64,000 bases of DNA from CAYQTL01 sp964420405 (GTDB lineage: Bacteria; Acidobacteriota; Thermoanaerobaculia; Thermoanaerobaculales; Sulfomarinibacteraceae). The notes under the pieces were generated by a model, which was not told where the DNA came from, did not search any database, and saw only the letters and a program-made list of their open reading frames with translations. Made by a program: the position numbers and the translations under genes. The DNA lies in the NCBI GenBank assembly GCA_964420405.1, contig CAYQTL010000018.1, forward strand, positions 3,618 through 67,617, written 5' to 3'. Numbering within the stretch: position 1 is the first letter of the stretch; each line of letters begins with the position of its first letter. Below are positions 1 to 11,000 of this stretch, piece by piece.

Positions 1-726
1 CAGGGCCCGACACCGCTCCACGTGCCGCAGGAACTGGGTGCCGAGGCCGGCGCCCTCGTGCGCCCCCTCGATCAGGCCGGGGATGTCGGCCACCACCAGC
101 GTCCGGAGCTCGTCGTCGGGCGCCTGGACGACGCCGAGATGGGGCTCGAGGGTGGTGAACGGGTAGTCGGCGATCTTCGGGCGCGCCGCGGACAGCCGCG
201 ACAGCAGCGTCGACTTGCCGGCGTTGGGCCGGCCGACGAGGCCGACGTCGGCCAGCAGCTTCAGCTCCAGCTCCAGCTCCCGCTCCTCGCCGGGACGGCC
301 TGGCTCGGCGGTGCGGGGCGCCTGGTTGGTGGAGGTCGCGAAGCGGGCGTTGCCGCGGCCGCCGCGGCCGCCGCGCGCCACCACCAGCTCGTCGCCGGCG
401 GCCGTGAGGTCGCCCAGCAGCTCGCCGCTGGCCGCGTCGCGGACGACGGTTCCCGGCGGGACGGCGAGCACCACGTCGGCGCCGCTGGCGCCGGTCTTGT
501 TGGAGCCCTCGCCGTGGCGGCCGCGCTCGGCGCGGACCAGCCGCCGGTGGTGTACGTGCAGCAGCGTGTTGAGGCCGGGGTCGACCCGCAGGACCACCGA
601 GCCGCCGTGGCCGCCGTCGCCGCCGTTGGGCCCGCCGCGGGGCACGAACTTCTCGCGCCGGAACGACACGCAGCCGTTGCCCCCGGCTCCGGCACGCACC
701 GTGATCCGTGCGGAGTCGATCAGCAT
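1..726 (-). CDS. obgE: GTPase ObgE/CgtA, N-terminal 242 codons (cut by window edge)
   Basis: Obg-family GTPase, which binds the large ribosomal subunit and couples ribosome assembly to GTP/ppGpp status in the cytoplasm. The glycine-rich Obg fold occupies about residues 1-158. The G domain follows, with P-loop GRPNAGKS (165-172), switch I YPFTTLEP (188-195) and G3 DIPGLIEGAHEGAG (from 214). The ATG at the complement of 724-726 gives the canonical start MLIDSARITVRAGAGGNGC. The C-terminal part lies beyond position 1. It is third in the rplU-rpmA-obgE order, which is widely conserved in bacteria. A hairpin with a T-tract separates it from rpmA, so it may be partly uncoupled from the two ribosomal protein genes. 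Confidence 0.97.
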   Translation of the reverse strand, partial: MLIDSARITVRAGAGGNGCVSFRREKFVPRGGPNGGDGGHGGSVVLRVDPGLNTLLHVHHRRLVRAERGRHGEGSNKTGASGADVVLAVPPGTVVRDAASGELLGDLTAAGDELVVARGGRGGRGNARFATSTNQAPRTAEPGRPGEERELELELKLLADVGLVGRPNAGKSTLLSRLSAARPKIADYPFTTLEPHLGVVQAPDDELRTLVVADIPGLIEGAHEGAGLGTQFLRHVERCRAL

Positions 727-732
727 GCCAAC

Positions 733-763
733 GGAAAACGCGGCCCGTTGTGGCGCGGGCCGC
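733..763 (-). terminator. Terminator/attenuator hairpin between rpmA and obgE
   Basis: An 8-bp GC stem (740-747 pairing with 756-763) with an 8-nt loop is followed on the minus strand by GTTTTCC. This is the form of an intrinsic terminator and lies in the 70-nt gap between rpmA and obgE. It may reduce read-through into obgE. Seen in sequence; termination strength is inferred. Confidence 0.55.
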
Positions 764-796
764 GATCAGGATGGCTCGTTTCCGGGGAGCCGGGCA

Positions 797-1051
797 TCAC
801 CCGGTGACGATGTTAATGAACCGTCCCATCCGTCCCCGGTTCTGGAACTGCACCGTCCCCTCGGCGGTGGCGAACAGGGTGTCGTCGTTGCCCCGTCCGA
901 CGTTGCGTCCCGGCTTGAACCGCGTCCCCCGCTGGCGGACGAGGATCGTCCCGGCGAGGACCGGCTGGCCGTCCCCGACCTTGGTGCCGAGGCGCTTGGA
1001 GTGCGAGTCCCGGCCGTTGCGACTGGAGCCCTGGCCCTTCTTGTGTGCCAT
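797..1051 (-). CDS. rpmA: 50S ribosomal protein L27
   Basis: 84-residue L27 starting MAHKKGQGSSRNGRDSHSKR and including the conserved GTRFKPGRNVGRGNDDTLFA stretch. It is full length for the family. L27 sits in the large subunit with its N-terminus near the peptidyl-transferase centre. The protein begins directly with MAHKKG and has no cleavable N-terminal extension of the kind known in some Firmicutes. It follows rplU by 8 nt and is surely cotranscribed with it. Confidence 0.98.
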   Translation of the reverse strand: MAHKKGQGSSRNGRDSHSKRLGTKVGDGQPVLAGTILVRQRGTRFKPGRNVGRGNDDTLFATAEGTVQFQNRGRMGRFINIVTG

Positions 1052-1059
1052 GTGCCCTC

Positions 1060-1383
1060 CTAGGCCTCGATCGAGTCCACGCGGACCCGGTAGTAGCTCT
1101 GGCGGTGGCCGGCGGTGCGCTTGTAGCCCTTGCGGCGCTTCTTCTTGAAGACGATGAGCTTGGAGCCGCGGACCGGGGCCATCACCTGGCCGCGGACGTG
1201 GACGCCGTCGACCACCGGTCGGCCGATGCGGACGTCGTCGCCGCTGGCCAGCATCATCACCCGCTCGAACAGCAGGGTGTCGCCGCTCTTCAGGTCCGGC
1301 TCGGTGCGCTCCACGAGGAGCTCGTCGCCCGGGCTGACCCGGTACTGCTTGCCGCCGTGCTCGATGATCGCGTAGTCGTTCAT
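1060..1383 (-). CDS. rplU: 50S ribosomal protein L21
   Basis: 107-residue L21, beginning MNDYAIIEHGGKQYRVSPGD and carrying the C-terminal KKKRRKGYKRTAGHRQ signature. It is a 23S rRNA-binding protein of the large subunit. It is the first gene of the rplU-rpmA-obgE transcription unit. The roughly 125-nt gap to the divergent kaiC holds the promoters for both units. Confidence 0.98.
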   Translation of the reverse strand: MNDYAIIEHGGKQYRVSPGDELLVERTEPDLKSGDTLLFERVMMLASGDDVRIGRPVVDGVHVRGQVMAPVRGSKLIVFKKKRRKGYKRTAGHRQSYYRVRVDSIEA

Positions 1384-1509
1384 GCCACACCTCTCCCCAC
1401 GCGGGGAACCGCGTTTCTACCAGACCGCCCGCCGCCTGTCAACGCCCCGCGGCTGTGCCTGGGGTGTAGAATCGATCAGGCGAGCGCATGGCCACAGGGG
1501 GGATCAGCA

Positions 1510-2985
1510 ATGTGTGACCCTGGCCTCGGCAGCCGGGCGGATGGCGTGCCGAGGTCTCGCGGCATCCGCAAGGTCCCGACGGGGATCCGCGGCCTCGACG
1601 AGGTGCTGCGGGGCGGCCTCCCGGCGGGCCGGCCGTCGCTGGTGTGCGGCGGTCCGGGCACCGGCAAGTCGGTGCTCGCGGCGGAGTTCCTCGGACGGGG
1701 CGCGACCCGCTACGACGCCCCGGGCGTCCTCGTGTCGTTCGAGCAGCGGCGGGACGACCTGGTGGCCGATCTCGCGGGGCTCGACCTCGGTGTGCGGGAG
1801 GCGCTCGCCGGCGGCCGGCTGCGGGTCGAGAGCGTGCTCCTCGACCCCGGCGAGGCGGTCGCCGTGGGCGAGTTCGACCTGGGCGGCCTGACGGCCAGGC
1901 TCGATCGCTGGATCGACGACGTCGGCGCGTCCCGCCTGGCGCTGGACGGCGTCGACGCGCTGCTCGCCTGGCTCCCCTCGGCGCCGGCACTGCGCCCGGC
2001 GTTCGGCGCCCTGTGCCGGTGGATCCGCGAGCGCGGGATCACCAGCGTGCTGGCCAGCGGCCGCGGCGGAGACGGCGTCGGGCTCTCCACCCACGGCGTG
2101 GAGGAGTACGTCTCGGACTGCGTGGTGGTGCTCGACCACCGGGTGGCGGAGCAGATCTCCAAGCGGCGGCTCCGGGTGGTCAAGTACCGGGGCTCCGGCC
2201 ACGGCGTCGACGAGTACCCGTTCGTGATCGGCGCGGAAGGCTTCTCGGTGCTCCCGATCACCTCCCTCGGGCTCGACGCGGGGGCACCCGAGGACATCGT
2301 TCCGAGCGGCGTCGAGGGGCTCGACCGGATCCTCTCCGGAGGCGGCTACTTCCGCGGCAGCACGGTGCTCGTGACGGGCACCGCGGGGACCGGCAAGAGC
2401 ACCCTGGCCGCCCGGTTCGCGGAGGGCGTGTGCCGGCGGGGAGGACGCTGCCTGTACCTGGCGTTCGAGGAGTCGGCGGCCCAGCTGGTCCGCAACATGA
2501 GGTCGGTGGGGATCGATCTCCGGGCCCCCCTCGACGCCGGCTCGCTGCGAGTCGACGCCCGCCGGCCGACCGAGTTCGGTCTCGAGGAGCACCTGGTGGC
2601 GATCCAGGCGGCCATCGCCGCCCAGCGGCCGGAGGCGGTGGTGATGGACCCGATCACCAACTTCGTGGCGGTCGGCGACCGGTTCCAGGTCAAGTCGATG
2701 CTGCTGCGGGTGCTCGACCACCTCAAGCACGCCGGCGTGACGGTGGTCATGACGAGCCTCACGCCGGGCGCGGGCAGCGAGGAGGGAAGCGAGGCGGCGG
2801 TGTCGTCGCTGGTCGACAGCTGGATCGTGATCCGCTACCGCCGGGACCGCTCCGGCCGCCGCCACCGCGAGCTGCACGTCCAGAAGGCCCGCGGCATGGC
2901 CCACTCGGAGGAGCTCTTCGAGCTCGTCATGTCCTCGCAGGGGCCGCAGGTGCGGGTTGCGGAGCGGGCGACGGAGGGCCAGTGA
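1510..2985 (+). CDS. kaiC: KaiC-type dual-RecA ATPase/kinase
   Basis: 491-residue double-domain KaiC. CI has Walker A GGPGTGKS (47-54); CII has Walker A GTAGTGKS (290-297) and the paired catalytic glutamates in FEES (E320-E321). The CII autophosphorylation site is readable as VSSLVDS with S432-S433, aligning with S431-T432 of cyanobacterial KaiC (ISTITDT). In CI the usual FEE is FEQ (77-79), so one catalytic glutamate is a glutamine. The ATG at 1510 is chosen because homology begins here; in-frame codons further upstream lie opposite rplU. It overlaps kaiB as GTGA. There is no kaiA nearby. The biochemical family is certain; a clock or stress role is unknown. Confidence 0.93.
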   Translation: MCDPGLGSRADGVPRSRGIRKVPTGIRGLDEVLRGGLPAGRPSLVCGGPGTGKSVLAAEFLGRGATRYDAPGVLVSFEQRRDDLVADLAGLDLGVREALAGGRLRVESVLLDPGEAVAVGEFDLGGLTARLDRWIDDVGASRLALDGVDALLAWLPSAPALRPAFGALCRWIRERGITSVLASGRGGDGVGLSTHGVEEYVSDCVVVLDHRVAEQISKRRLRVVKYRGSGHGVDEYPFVIGAEGFSVLPITSLGLDAGAPEDIVPSGVEGLDRILSGGGYFRGSTVLVTGTAGTGKSTLAARFAEGVCRRGGRCLYLAFEESAAQLVRNMRSVGIDLRAPLDAGSLRVDARRPTEFGLEEHLVAIQAAIAAQRPEAVVMDPITNFVAVGDRFQVKSMLLRVLDHLKHAGVTVVMTSLTPGAGSEEGSEAAVSSLVDSWIVIRYRRDRSGRRHRELHVQKARGMAHSEELFELVMSSQGPQVRVAERATEGQ

Positions 2986-3313
2986 ACGGCGCGGTCGGGG
3001 TTTCGAGCGGCGGAGGGGCGCCGCTGGGCGGGCCGGACTGGGTGCTCCGCCTCTACGTCGCCGGCGCCGGCGAGCCCGGCCGGCGCGCACGCGCCGCCCT
3101 CGAGCGGCTGTGCGAGCGGCACCTGGGAACGAGCTGGTCGCTCGAGGTGGTGGACGTCGTCGCCGCGCCCGAGCGGGCCGACGCCGACCAGGTGGTCGCG
3201 CTGCCGACCGTCGTCAGGGTCCGGCCGGCCCCGGTCCGCAAGCTGATCGGCGACCTGACGCTGTCCCACCGGGTGGCCGCGGCCCTCGGCCTTCCGCCGC
3301 TGGAGGGTGAGCC

Positions 3314-3317
<4 letters not shown>
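2982..3317 (+). CDS. kaiB: KaiB-type clock/stress protein
   Basis: 111-residue thioredoxin-fold KaiB with the core WVLRLYVAGAG and the C-terminal VRKLIGDLTLSHRV motif, both typical of the family (cyanobacterial KaiB is about 102 residues). The N-terminal 20 residues are an extra glycine/alanine-rich leader. The GTG start overlaps the kaiC stop and its own stop overlaps the next ATG, so kaiC, kaiB and the kinase are translationally coupled. In cyanobacteria KaiB binds the CI ring of phosphorylated KaiC; the same partnership is inferred here. Confidence 0.93.
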
Positions 3318-5632
<2,315 letters not shown>

Positions 5633-5633
5633 G

Positions 5634-5662
5634 ACCGGTCCCGGCATCGCGCCGGGACCGGT
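5634..5662. terminator. Bidirectional hairpin between convergent genes
   Basis: A perfect 12-bp stem (5634-5645 with 5651-5662) and 5-nt loop lie between the convergent ends of the kinase (plus) and the Spy-like gene (minus). There is no long T-tract on either side. Probably a shared terminator. Confidence 0.6.
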
Positions 5663-5671
5663 GCGAAGGGG

Positions 5672-6148
5672 CTATCGTCCGCCGGGGCGGTCGACGCCCG
5701 GGCGGCGGGGCCGCAGCGGCGGCCGGTCGCGGCGGCCGTCGACCCGGTCGTGGAAGCGGCGCCGCAGGTCCTGGATCTCCCCCCACTGCTCGTCGGTCAG
5801 CAGCAGCCGCACGCCGAGCAGCATCTCGAACCGCTCGGTCTCGAGCCGGCGGCGGGCGTCCTGGAACGCCGCGAACGCCGCGCGGACCGTCTGCGGGTCG
5901 ATCTCCGAGCGGTCGACGGTCTCCTTCAGGTCGAGCTCGGACCGCTTGAGGGCCGCGTTCAGGTCGATCATCCGCCGGGCGTGCTCGTACACCAGCTCCC
6001 GGATCCCCTCCCGCTGCTCGTCGGTCAGCCCGACCCGTTCGATCACCACCGGCTCCTCCCACCAGCGACCCGGCGGCAGGTCGAGGTCGGTGGCCCCCAG
6101 GGGTGCGGACGCGGCCAGCAGCAGCGCACAGCACAGCAGTCGTCTCAT
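5672..6148 (-). CDS. Spy/CpxP-like periplasmic protein
   Basis: 158 residues with a signal peptide (about 1-19, ending PLGAT) and a helical body carrying two LTxxQ motifs (LTDEQ at 41-45 and 117-121), the hallmark of the Spy/CpxP/ZraP fold. These are small periplasmic chaperones or stress sensors. The C-terminus is a Pro/Arg-rich tail. It is the last gene of a sigma factor, anti-sigma factor, Spy-like unit; the gap to the anti-sigma gene is 23 nt. A role as effector or feedback sensor of the envelope stress sigma factor is inferred from the arrangement. Confidence 0.75.
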   Translation of the reverse strand: MRRLLCCALLLAASAPLGATDLDLPPGRWWEEPVVIERVGLTDEQREGIRELVYEHARRMIDLNAALKRSELDLKETVDRSEIDPQTVRAAFAAFQDARRRLETERFEMLLGVRLLLTDEQWGEIQDLRRRFHDRVDGRRDRPPLRPRRPGVDRPGGR

Positions 6149-6171
6149 GGTCGTCCTCCGTTCACGCCCGC

Positions 6172-6669
6172 TCACGACGCCCCGTTGGCGAGTACCCGCT
6201 GCATGTCGTCCTCCCATCCGTCCGCCGCACGGGGCTCCCCGAAGGGGTCGATCGGCTCGAAGCCCGGGATCGAGTCGTCGGCGAGCAGGGCGTCGGCCTC
6301 GGCCAGCACCCGCTCGAGCTCCGCCGCGTCGGCGGGCGGCCCGGCCGGCGCCTCCAGCCCGAACTGCCACACGCCGAGGCCGATCGCGCCGACCAGGATC
6401 GTCGCGGCCAGCGCCAGCAGCGGCGCGGACGACCGCGGACGGGCGGCGGGCCGCGGCTGCGGCAGGCGCGCCAGGATCGCCCGGCGCTGGGCGTCCCAGT
6501 CGGGAGCCTCGGCCTCCAGCGCGAACCGGCGGCCGGCGATCGTCCGCTGAAGCTCGTCGACCGCCCGGCGACAGGCGAGGCAGTCGGCGAGGTGTCGCCG
6601 CTGCTCCGGCGTCGGGTCGAGGCCCGCGACCGCGGCCGCGAGGGTGGCATCGTCGAGATGGTGGCTCAT
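6172..6669 (-). CDS. Membrane-anchored zinc anti-sigma factor
   Basis: 165 residues. The N-terminal ZAS domain has HxxxCxxC (H26, C30, C33 in RRHLADCLACRR). A single membrane segment follows at about 80-102 and then a periplasmic tail of about 60 residues. It overlaps the sigma factor stop by ATGA, the usual order for ECF sigma factor and its inhibitor. It should hold the sigma factor at the membrane until an envelope signal releases it. Confidence 0.87.
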   Translation of the reverse strand: MSHHLDDATLAAAVAGLDPTPEQRRHLADCLACRRAVDELQRTIAGRRFALEAEAPDWDAQRRAILARLPQPRPAARPRSSAPLLALAATILVGAIGLGVWQFGLEAPAGPPADAAELERVLAEADALLADDSIPGFEPIDPFGEPRAADGWEDDMQRVLANGAS

Positions 6670-7256
6670 CGGACGTCTCCGAGCTCCTGCCGCAGGCGGT
6701 GGACCGCCCGGTGCAGCTGGGTCTTGACGGTGCCCACGTGGACTCCGAGGGCACCGGCGATCTGGTCCAGCTCGAGGTCGCCGTAGAATCGCAGCCGGAA
6801 GATCTCCCGCTGGCGCGGCGGTAGCTCCTGCTCGCAGCGGACGAGCCGGGCGACCGCCTGGCGGTGGATCGAGCGGCTCTCGGGACCGGCGTCGCCGTCG
6901 GCCAAACGGTCGAGCGGTCCGTCGCCGCCGTTCCCGTCACCCTGGTCGGCATCGACCCGGGCTCCTTCGCGTCGGCGCCGGCGGATCTCGTCGAGGCACG
7001 TGTTGATGGCGATCCGCGTCAGCCAGGTGGTGAACGCCGCCCGCCCGTCGAACCGCGCGAGGCTCGACCACGCCTTGACGAACGCGTCCTGGCTCGCGTT
7101 GTCGGCGTCGTCGGGTCCGAGGTAGGAGCGGCACACCATCCAGATCCTCCGCTGGTGACGGGTCACGAGCTCGCCGAACGCGTCGCCGTCGCCGGCGCGG
7201 GCCGCCGCGACCAGCGCGGCGTCGTCCGGCGACGGGTCGGGGCGACTCGGCGGCAT
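6666..7256 (-). CDS. ECF-type RNA polymerase sigma factor
   Basis: 196 residues with region 2 (FGELVTRHQRRIWMVCRSYL through AFTTWLTRIAINTCLDEIRR) and region 4 (ELPPRQREIFRLRFYG, then the helix-turn-helix around GALGVHVGTVKTQLHRAVHR). A variable acidic linker of about 40 residues separates them. The ATG at 7256 begins just upstream of the region-2 homology; upstream in-frame codons look non-coding. It directs transcription of an envelope-stress regulon that presumably includes its own operon with the anti-sigma and Spy-like genes. Confidence 0.9.
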   Translation of the reverse strand: MPPSRPDPSPDDAALVAAARAGDGDAFGELVTRHQRRIWMVCRSYLGPDDADNASQDAFVKAWSSLARFDGRAAFTTWLTRIAINTCLDEIRRRRREGARVDADQGDGNGGDGPLDRLADGDAGPESRSIHRQAVARLVRCEQELPPRQREIFRLRFYGDLELDQIAGALGVHVGTVKTQLHRAVHRLRQELGDVR

Positions 7257-7333
7257 CGGCCCGGCTCGCAGCACGTCCGTTGGACGCCCGGTCCGGCCGG
7301 AGGTTGACAGCCCGTCGCCGGCGACCACGGAGG

Positions 7334-8224
7334 TCACCGCCGGGGGGCGTCGAGCGGGACCAGCACCCGCAGCGCGCCCGGTGCGACCTCGAACACGGTC
7401 CGCGGCGGAGGCAGCTCGACCTGGTTGCCGTCGACGTGGGCCGGCAACGGCGCGTCGTGCTCCAGCACGAGCCGGGGCACCGCGAGCTCGACCGTGTCGG
7501 GGAAGCGCCCGAGGGTGCCGCGCAGCCCGGCCACGAGGCGCGTCAGGCGGCCGAGCGGGTGCACGCCCGGCACCAGGCACGCGTCGAGCCGGCCGTCGTC
7601 AGGCAGCGCCGCCGGCGTCAGCCGGAACCCGCCGCCGGTGGTGGGGCCGTTGTGGATGGCGAGCATCGTCATCGTGCCCTGCCACGACGCACCGTCCGAT
7701 ATCAGGCGGACCATCGGCGAGCGGTAGGCGAACAGGCCGGCGAGCGCGGTCACGAGATATGCGGCGAGGCCCGGCAGCAGCTTCATCCGGGTCGCCCACA
7801 GGTTGATGGCGCCGGTCAGGCCGATGCCGACGGCGTTGATGGCGGGGTGCTGCCCGACCCAGACCACGTCCACCGGGCGGGCTCGGCCGCCCACGAGGGT
7901 GTCGAGGGCGTCCTCGAGGCCCAGCGGGACGCCGAGGGTGCGGGCGGCGTCGTTGCCGGTCCCCATCGGCACGATGCCGAGACAGGCGTCGGTCCGCCCC
8001 ACCAGGGCTGCGGCCACCTCCACCGCGGTGCCGTCTCCACCGACCGCTGCCACCCGGCGTACGCCCCGGTCGAGCGCCGCCCGGGCCAGCTCGGTGGCGT
8101 GGCCCGGCCGCTCGGACCAGGTCCAGGCGACACCGTCGAGGTGCTCCTCCACCGTCGGCAGGAGCCGTTCCCAGCGGCGTCGGACCCGCCCACCCCCCGC
8201 AGCCGGGTTGACCACCAGCAGCAC
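7334..8224 (-). CDS. Diacylglycerol kinase/YegS-type lipid kinase
   Basis: 296 residues of the DAGK catalytic family: N-terminal MLLVVNPAAGGGR, nucleotide motif GGDGT (62-66) and PMGTGND (86-92). This family phosphorylates diacylglycerol, sphingosine-type bases or related lipids with ATP on the inner face of the membrane. There is no membrane segment. It is the first of a set of lipid genes running to 15569, which suggests a role in lipid turnover. The exact substrate cannot be read from sequence. Confidence 0.85.
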   Translation of the reverse strand: MLLVVNPAAGGGRVRRRWERLLPTVEEHLDGVAWTWSERPGHATELARAALDRGVRRVAAVGGDGTAVEVAAALVGRTDACLGIVPMGTGNDAARTLGVPLGLEDALDTLVGGRARPVDVVWVGQHPAINAVGIGLTGAINLWATRMKLLPGLAAYLVTALAGLFAYRSPMVRLISDGASWQGTMTMLAIHNGPTTGGGFRLTPAALPDDGRLDACLVPGVHPLGRLTRLVAGLRGTLGRFPDTVELAVPRLVLEHDAPLPAHVDGNQVELPPPRTVFEVAPGALRVLVPLDAPRR

Positions 8225-8256
8225 GGCGGGAGTCTAGCCGACGGCGGCGAGGGACG

Positions 8257-8288
8257 GAAAAAGAGCCGCCGGCGCGGTGGCCGGCGGC
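8257..8288 (-). terminator. Orphan minus-strand intrinsic terminator
   Basis: A 9-bp GC stem (8265-8273 with 8280-8288) and 6-nt loop are followed on the minus strand by TCTTTTTCC. This is a textbook Rho-independent terminator, but no minus-strand gene lies just upstream of it: the next feature in that direction is the plus-strand phospholipase-D gene. It may end a small RNA or antisense transcript. Confidence 0.6.
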
Positions 8289-8448
8289 GCGGGCTGGGAG
8301 GGGATCTGTGGTGTGAGGGGCACTGTGGGCCGTCGGTGTGAGCGCGGCATGAACCGCACATGTCTCCGGCGTAAGGACCTGCGGACGGTTTACGTCCAGC
8401 TAACCTCAGTCGCGAAGCAGGCTTACCGCCTGTGCCGAGACTCCGCCC

Positions 8449-9636
8449 ATGGCGGTGGCCTGGGGTGAGGTCGCGGGCGCGAGCGGGCCCGGTCCGGTGT
8501 CGACCGGCGGGGACCGGGCGCGACGGATGCTGCTGGAGGCGGCGCGGCTCGCCGGACTCGAGCTGGTCCACGCCGGGCGGCCGGTGCTGCTGCACCGGGG
8601 CGACGACCATTTCGAGCGGCTCGGGTGCGAGCTCCGGGCGGCCCGGCGCGAGGTCTCCGTCGAGATGTACCAGATCCGGCCCGACGGGGTCGGGCGCCGG
8701 TTCTGCGACGACCTCGCGACGGTGGCCCGGCGAGGTGTCCGCGTCCGGCTCCTGGTCGACAGCTTCGGCACCGCCCGCACCAGGGCGTGGATGCCGGAGC
8801 TGCGGCGAGCGGGGGTGGAGGTCCGCTGGTACAACCCCTGGAGCCTGCGGCGCCACCCGTTCCTGCGTACCCACCGCAAGCTGGTGGTGGTGGACGGCCG
8901 CGTCGCCTTCCTGGGCGGGATCAACGTCGCCGAGGAGTTCTCGGAGTCCATCCGCGGCGAGGCGGCGTGGCGGGACGTGGCGCTGTGGGCCGGAGGGCCC
9001 CTGGCGACGGTGCTGCGACGTCAGTTCGAGGGCGCGTGGCTCGCCCAGGGTGGGCGTGCCGGGGGCTTCATGCCGGTCGACCCTGCCCGTGGGCCCCTGT
9101 GCGCGGTCGCGGGCGGGCGGGACGGGCGCAGCGGGCACGGCGAGGCGTACCTCGCGCTGGCCTCGCTCGCCAGGACCGAGCTGCTGCTGGCGACCCCGTA
9201 CTTCATCCCGGATCGCCGGTTGCGGCGCGCCCTCGAGGAGGCCGCGGCCCGCGGCGTCCGCGTGCGGGTGGTGATCCCGCGGCTGTGTGACATCGGCCCG
9301 TTCAAGCACGCCGGCCGCCGCCTGTACGGCGACCTGCTGCGGGCGGGCGTCGAGATCTGGGAGCGCACCGACCGCATGGTCCACGCCAAGGTCGGCGTCG
9401 TGGACGGTCTTGTCGCCGCGCTCGGCTCGGCCAACCTCAACCGCCAGAGCTTCGACCACAACGCGGAGACCCTGCTGCTGACCACCGAGCGCCGGATCGT
9501 GGCCGAGGTCCGGGACCTGATCTGTGGCGAGGCGGCGGCCCACGCCGAGCGTCTGTGCTGGCGGTCGTGGCTCGCCCATCCCGATCGCCGCCGCTGGGCC
9601 GAGACGGCCGGGGCTGCGGTCGCACTGCTGTTCTGA
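8449..9636 (+). CDS. Phospholipase D-family cardiolipin synthase
   Basis: 395 residues with two HKD motifs: HRKLVVVDG (H142) followed by FLGGIN, and HAKVGVVDG (H312) followed by LGSANLN. Two such motifs on a single chain are typical of cardiolipin synthases. There is no N-terminal membrane helix pair, so it resembles ClsB/YbhO more than ClsA. It would join phosphatidylglycerol (or another head-group donor) to make cardiolipin. A weak pho-box-like pair (GTTTAC at 8388, GCTAAC at 8399) lies about 50 nt upstream. Confidence 0.87.
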   Translation: MAVAWGEVAGASGPGPVSTGGDRARRMLLEAARLAGLELVHAGRPVLLHRGDDHFERLGCELRAARREVSVEMYQIRPDGVGRRFCDDLATVARRGVRVRLLVDSFGTARTRAWMPELRRAGVEVRWYNPWSLRRHPFLRTHRKLVVVDGRVAFLGGINVAEEFSESIRGEAAWRDVALWAGGPLATVLRRQFEGAWLAQGGRAGGFMPVDPARGPLCAVAGGRDGRSGHGEAYLALASLARTELLLATPYFIPDRRLRRALEEAAARGVRVRVVIPRLCDIGPFKHAGRRLYGDLLRAGVEIWERTDRMVHAKVGVVDGLVAALGSANLNRQSFDHNAETLLLTTERRIVAEVRDLICGEAAAHAERLCWRSWLAHPDRRRWAETAGAAVALLF

Positions 9637-9844
9637 TCCTCCCCCCGTCCCGCCACCGCGCACGATCCCGATCCCGGTCGCGACGAGCACGGGCAGCCTC
9701 CCGCGCGTGTCGGCTCGACGAGGGTCGTCGGCATCACCAGAGGCGCGCGACGGCGACGGCGGGACGTGACGGCGTCGCCCTCCCGGGTGGACGCCCGGAT
9801 CCCGAACGACGCTCTCGGCGGGATCGGAGCGGTGGGCGACGCCT

Positions 9845-10858
9845 TCACCGGGCGGCGGCGGCGGAGGTGAGGTCGGCGATGCCGCCGCCGGTGCCGCACT
9901 CGGCGTGGTCGAAGATCAGCACCCCGGCCCCCCGGGTCGAGACGTACGCCATCGGGCGCTGGACGGTCAGGTCCGAGGTCGGCTCCGGCAGTGCGGCGTC
10001 GGTGGCGATGCGCGGGGCGAGCGGCTCGGTGACGTCCACCACCCAGAGCCGGTCGCGCGCCACGTAGAGCCGGTTGCCGTCGAGGCTGAGGTTCTGGTGC
10101 AGGTCGGTGACGCCCGCCGAGATCGAGATCAGCCCGACCTCCTCGGGCGCCTCCGGGCGCGACACGTCCACCACCGACAGGCCCTCCTGGGCGTCAGCCA
10201 CGTAGGCGACGCCGTCGCCGACGACCACGTCCACCGCCCGGCGCAGTCCCGGCACCGCGCCGAGCTCCCGGATCCGCGACGGGCGCGACACGTCGAGGAT
10301 CCGGAGCCCGGCGGTGAAGTCCGCCACGTACGCCACGTCGCCGGCCACCGCGACGCCGTAGGCGAAGCCCGGGGTGTCGTAGGTGCCGATCGACCGCGGT
10401 CGCTGCGGTCGCGACACGTCGAACACCTCGAGCCCCGCCCGGAAGCACGCGACGAAGGCGCGGTCGCCGGCGACCGCCAGCGACTGGGCGGCGCACGCCG
10501 TCGCCGCGGAGCCCACGATCCGGGCCCGCACGGGGTCCGAGATGTCCACCACGTGCAGCCCGAAGTCGTACTCGACGACGTACAGCAGGTCGCCGGCGAC
10601 GTGGAGGCCGACGGGATGGCCAGGGGTGTGGACCGTCGCCACGATCCGGGCGGCGGCCGGGTCGGCCACGTCGACCACGAGGACGTCGCCGTCAGAGGCG
10701 GCCGCGAACGCGTGCCCGCCCCCGGCCGCCACCGCCTGGAGCTCGCCGCTGAACGGGATCGTGCCGGCGTTGCGCAGGCACTCGTCGGTGGTCGCCGTGG
10801 CGGCCCAGCTCGCGCACAGGGCCGCGACGAGCCCGCCGATCACTTTTCGTGTCCTCAT
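9845..10858 (-). CDS. Exported LVIVD-repeat beta-propeller protein
   Basis: 337 residues with a signal peptide (about 1-23) and seven or eight repeats of about 42 residues built on VxVVDVSxP (for example LHVVDISDP, LEVFDVSRP, LRILDVSRP, LSVVDVSRP). This is the LVIVD family, surface or periplasmic beta-propellers of unknown function. The ATG at 10858 is chosen because a signal peptide starts there. It is divergent from the GT4 gene; a GTGAAG/GAGAAC pair at 10972 and 10983 might be a weak pho box for it. Function unknown. Confidence 0.8.
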   Translation of the reverse strand: MRTRKVIGGLVAALCASWAATATTDECLRNAGTIPFSGELQAVAAGGGHAFAAASDGDVLVVDVADPAAARIVATVHTPGHPVGLHVAGDLLYVVEYDFGLHVVDISDPVRARIVGSAATACAAQSLAVAGDRAFVACFRAGLEVFDVSRPQRPRSIGTYDTPGFAYGVAVAGDVAYVADFTAGLRILDVSRPSRIRELGAVPGLRRAVDVVVGDGVAYVADAQEGLSVVDVSRPEAPEEVGLISISAGVTDLHQNLSLDGNRLYVARDRLWVVDVTEPLAPRIATDAALPEPTSDLTVQRPMAYVSTRGAGVLIFDHAECGTGGGIADLTSAAAAR

Positions 10859-11000
10859 ACCGCCCTCCCGGGAGGCGGCGCGCGGACCGGGACGCACCCG
10901 GCTGCAGACGCCTCCAGACTGCACGTTTACACGGCCTGGTGCAGTGACCTTGAGCACGGTGTTCGGGCCTCGTGAAGCCAACGAGAACCCGTCTCGCCGG

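Noticed and set aside
8341..8448. Possible riboswitch before the cardiolipin synthase
   Set aside because: No conserved core of a known class (c-di-GMP, cobalamin, SAM and others) could be matched; only small hairpins are present.
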